In this document: positions 5,311-5,715 of the stretch, one piece after another
Numbering within the stretch: the first letter of the stretch is position 1
Layout of the letters: the number at the start of each line of letters is the position of its first letter
Assembly (NCBI GenBank): GCA_016284115.1
Contig: JAEEOD010000249.1
Span: forward strand, 1 to 5,715
Reading direction: 5' to 3'
DNA length: 5,715 nucleotides
DNA from: Bacteroidaceae bacterium
GTDB taxonomy: Bacteria; Bacteroidota; Bacteroidia; Bacteroidales; Bacteroidaceae
Translations under genes and position numbers: made by a program
The notes under the pieces: model-generated
The model's database searches: none
The model's input: only the letters and a program-made list of their open reading frames with translations
What the model was told of the DNA's origin: nothing

Positions 5311-5329
5311 TGTCCCAGGGCCTGGGACA
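5311..5329. repeat. Perfect 19-nt palindrome
   Basis: TGTCCCAGGGCCTGGGACA is perfectly symmetric around its central G: TGTCCCAGG at 5311-5319 and CCTGGGACA at 5321-5329. A GGGAC at 5288-5292 can compete by pairing with GTCCC at 5312-5316. As DNA it could be an operator-like site; as RNA the arms form a nearly loop-less stem. Confidence 0.75.
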
Positions 5330-5332
5330 TTT

Positions 5333-5433
5333 CTAAAGCGCCACTTTAGAATTCTAAAGGGCCACTCTATACTACAGAGAGTGGCGCTTTACGTCGCTAA
5401 AGTGGCACTCTACGAGTGAAAAGTGGCACTATT
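5333..5433. repeat. Five dyad motifs phased at about 21 bp
   Basis: Copies start at 5333 (CTAAAGCGCCACTTTA), 5354 (CTAAAGGGCCACTCTA), 5377 (minus strand, GTAAAGCGCCACTCTC), 5397 (CTAAAGTGGCACTCTA) and 5418 (GAAAAGTGGCACTATT). The starts are 21, 23, 20 and 21 bp apart, close to two helical turns. The shared form approaches the palindrome CTAAAGTGnCACTTTAG. Between the first two copies lies the perfect palindrome CTTTAGAATTCTAAAG (5344-5359), and AAAGCGCCACT (5335-5345) pairs perfectly with AGTGGCGCTTT (5380-5390). The spacing and symmetry suggest repeated protein-binding sites or a folded RNA. No regulator gene is recognised nearby. Confidence 0.7.
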
Positions 5434-5444
5434 TTGGCGGGAAA

Positions 5445-5467
5445 CGTATATTTATTCATTTCTCAAG
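5445..5467 (+). repeat. AT-rich direct repeat, right copy
   Basis: CGTATATTTATTCATTTC then TCAAG matches 5258-5278. It lies just right of the last dyad and closes the structured block. Confidence 0.65.
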
Positions 5468-5501
5468 GAAGGAGGAACGAGGAATGAGATTACCTCAGCT
5501 C

Positions 5502-5526
5502 GACCTCTGGTCGCTTGCCAGGCAAG
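5502..5526. repeat. Paired short hairpins inside the right arm
   Basis: GACC-TCT-GGTC (5502-5512) and CTTGCC-A-GGCAAG (5514-5526) are two adjacent perfect dyads directly inside the right inverted-repeat arm. With the hairpin at 5182-5194 on the other side, both ends of the element have short hairpins next to the arms. Confidence 0.5.
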
Positions 5527-5528
5527 AA

Positions 5529-5579
5529 TTTTCAATTTTCAATCTTCAATCTTCTTGGTGCGGCGGGTGTGGCCGGTGC
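5529..5579 (-). repeat. Right inverted-repeat arm
   Basis: The reverse complement of this arm repeats the left arm at 5068-5123: GCACCGG, ACACCCGCC, CACCAAGAAGATTGA, then AGATTGA and AAATTGA units. Mismatches fall at positions 8, 9 and 19 of the arm. Confidence 0.8.
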
Positions 5580-5715
5580 TACCCAATTTTTGTTAAAGCC
5601 TATATATCGCGCTATGTGCTGGCAAATCAGGGCTCAGCAGCCAGGAGGCGAAAGAAACAATAGAAGTCACTGGAGATCAGTGACTTCAATATTTAGGATT
5701 TGACGCTGCAGGGCG
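5580..5715. other. Non-coding stretch to the window end
   Basis: No coding frame is supported on either strand. On the minus strand all three frames entering from the right close within about 50 bases, one of them (ending KS-stop near 5692-5694) just before the terminator hairpin. A minus-strand gene may therefore end here, but the piece is too short to assign. Confidence 0.4.
5663..5694. terminator. Strong hairpin terminator
   Basis: GAAGTCACTG (5663-5672) and CAGTGACTTC (5678-5687) form a perfect 10-bp stem with a GAGAT loop, followed by AATATTT on the + strand. On the minus strand the stem is followed by TATTGTTTCTTT, so it could stop transcription in either direction and may serve a minus-strand gene entering from the right. 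Confidence 0.75.

Larger units (their letters stand above)
5068..5579. mobile_element. MITE-like element with long imperfect terminal inverted repeats (512 bp)
   Basis: The segment begins with GCACCGG, then ACACCCGCC and CACCAAGAAGATTGA; the reverse complement of its right end begins the same way, matching at 31 of the first 34 positions. Both arms then run into 7-bp RAATTGA/AGATTGA units. No convincing coding frame lies inside. ACCC occurs just outside both ends (5064-5067 and 5581-5584, one base beyond the right arm), a weak candidate target duplication. The interior contains ordered palindromes and repeats listed separately. It may be a non-autonomous transposable element, or two oppositely placed copies of a common short repeat enclosing unrelated DNA. 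No transposase that would move it is visible here. Confidence 0.45.

Noticed and set aside
5333..5433. CRISPR array
   Set aside because: Units are about 16 bp with only 4-7 bp between them, one is inverted, and no cas gene is present.
5258..5467. Replication origin with DnaA boxes
   Set aside because: TTATTCATT differs from the DnaA box at the last two key positions, and no replication gene is present.
5580..5662. tRNA or small RNA gene in the right flank
   Set aside because: No cloverleaf arms or T-loop sequence could be found.
5515..5703. Plus-strand open frame of 62 codons
   Set aside because: Starts in a hairpin, reads the repeat as NFQFSIFNLL and runs through a terminator; not a gene.

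Overview
The window looks like chromosomal sequence from a member of the Bacteroidales (Prevotella/Bacteroides-like). This is inferred from four things: start codons generally lack a Shine-Dalgarno sequence, two -7 boxes fit the Bacteroidetes TAnnTTTG consensus, there is a secreted protein with a Fibrobacter-succinogenes-type paralogous domain, and the short non-coding repeats and decayed REP-associated transposase are of kinds common in that order. No search could be run, so family names rest on motifs recognised by eye.

Left third (1-2424): the C-terminal end of a probable extracellular beta-sandwich protein (2-223); a secreted 392-residue protein with a novel-looking N-terminal half, a charged coiled coil and a C-terminal Fib_succ_major-type domain (300-1478); a strong hairpin terminator (1554-1590); and an exported M48-family zinc metalloprotease with an intact HEXXH...E site (1612-2424). 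All are on the + strand.

Middle (2425-3360): a graveyard. It holds two diverged copies of a 37-40 bp segment, a long inverted repeat, short open frames on both strands with no clear family, a good Bacteroidetes promoter, a 30-codon stub of an ATPase gene cut off just before its expected P-loop, and a REP-associated transposase (RAYT) gene that has lost its catalytic core in frame. The RAYT remnant lies between two related hairpins in inverted orientation, the left one preceded by GTAG, so the stretch looks like a decayed REP/RAYT unit that ends the ATPase stub.

Right-centre (3364-5046): a two-gene unit separated by 3 bp. The first gene encodes an apparently intact PD-(D/E)XK nuclease of the PDDEXK_4 type (469 aa). 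The second begins like another PD-(D/E)XK nuclease but breaks off after the first catalytic Asp and before the E-x-K motif. A role in DNA defence or nucleic-acid processing is plausible but not shown. The nearest recognisable promoter upstream belongs to the RAYT remnant.

Right end (5047-5715): no gene. A roughly 512 bp segment (5068-5579) is bounded by long imperfect inverted repeats and holds an ordered set of smaller signals: a long hairpin region, a perfect 19-nt palindrome, five dyad motifs at about 21 bp spacing and a pair of AT-rich direct repeats flanking the palindrome and dyads. It resembles a non-autonomous MITE-like element or a regulatory/replication-like module. A strong hairpin terminator follows at 5663-5694.
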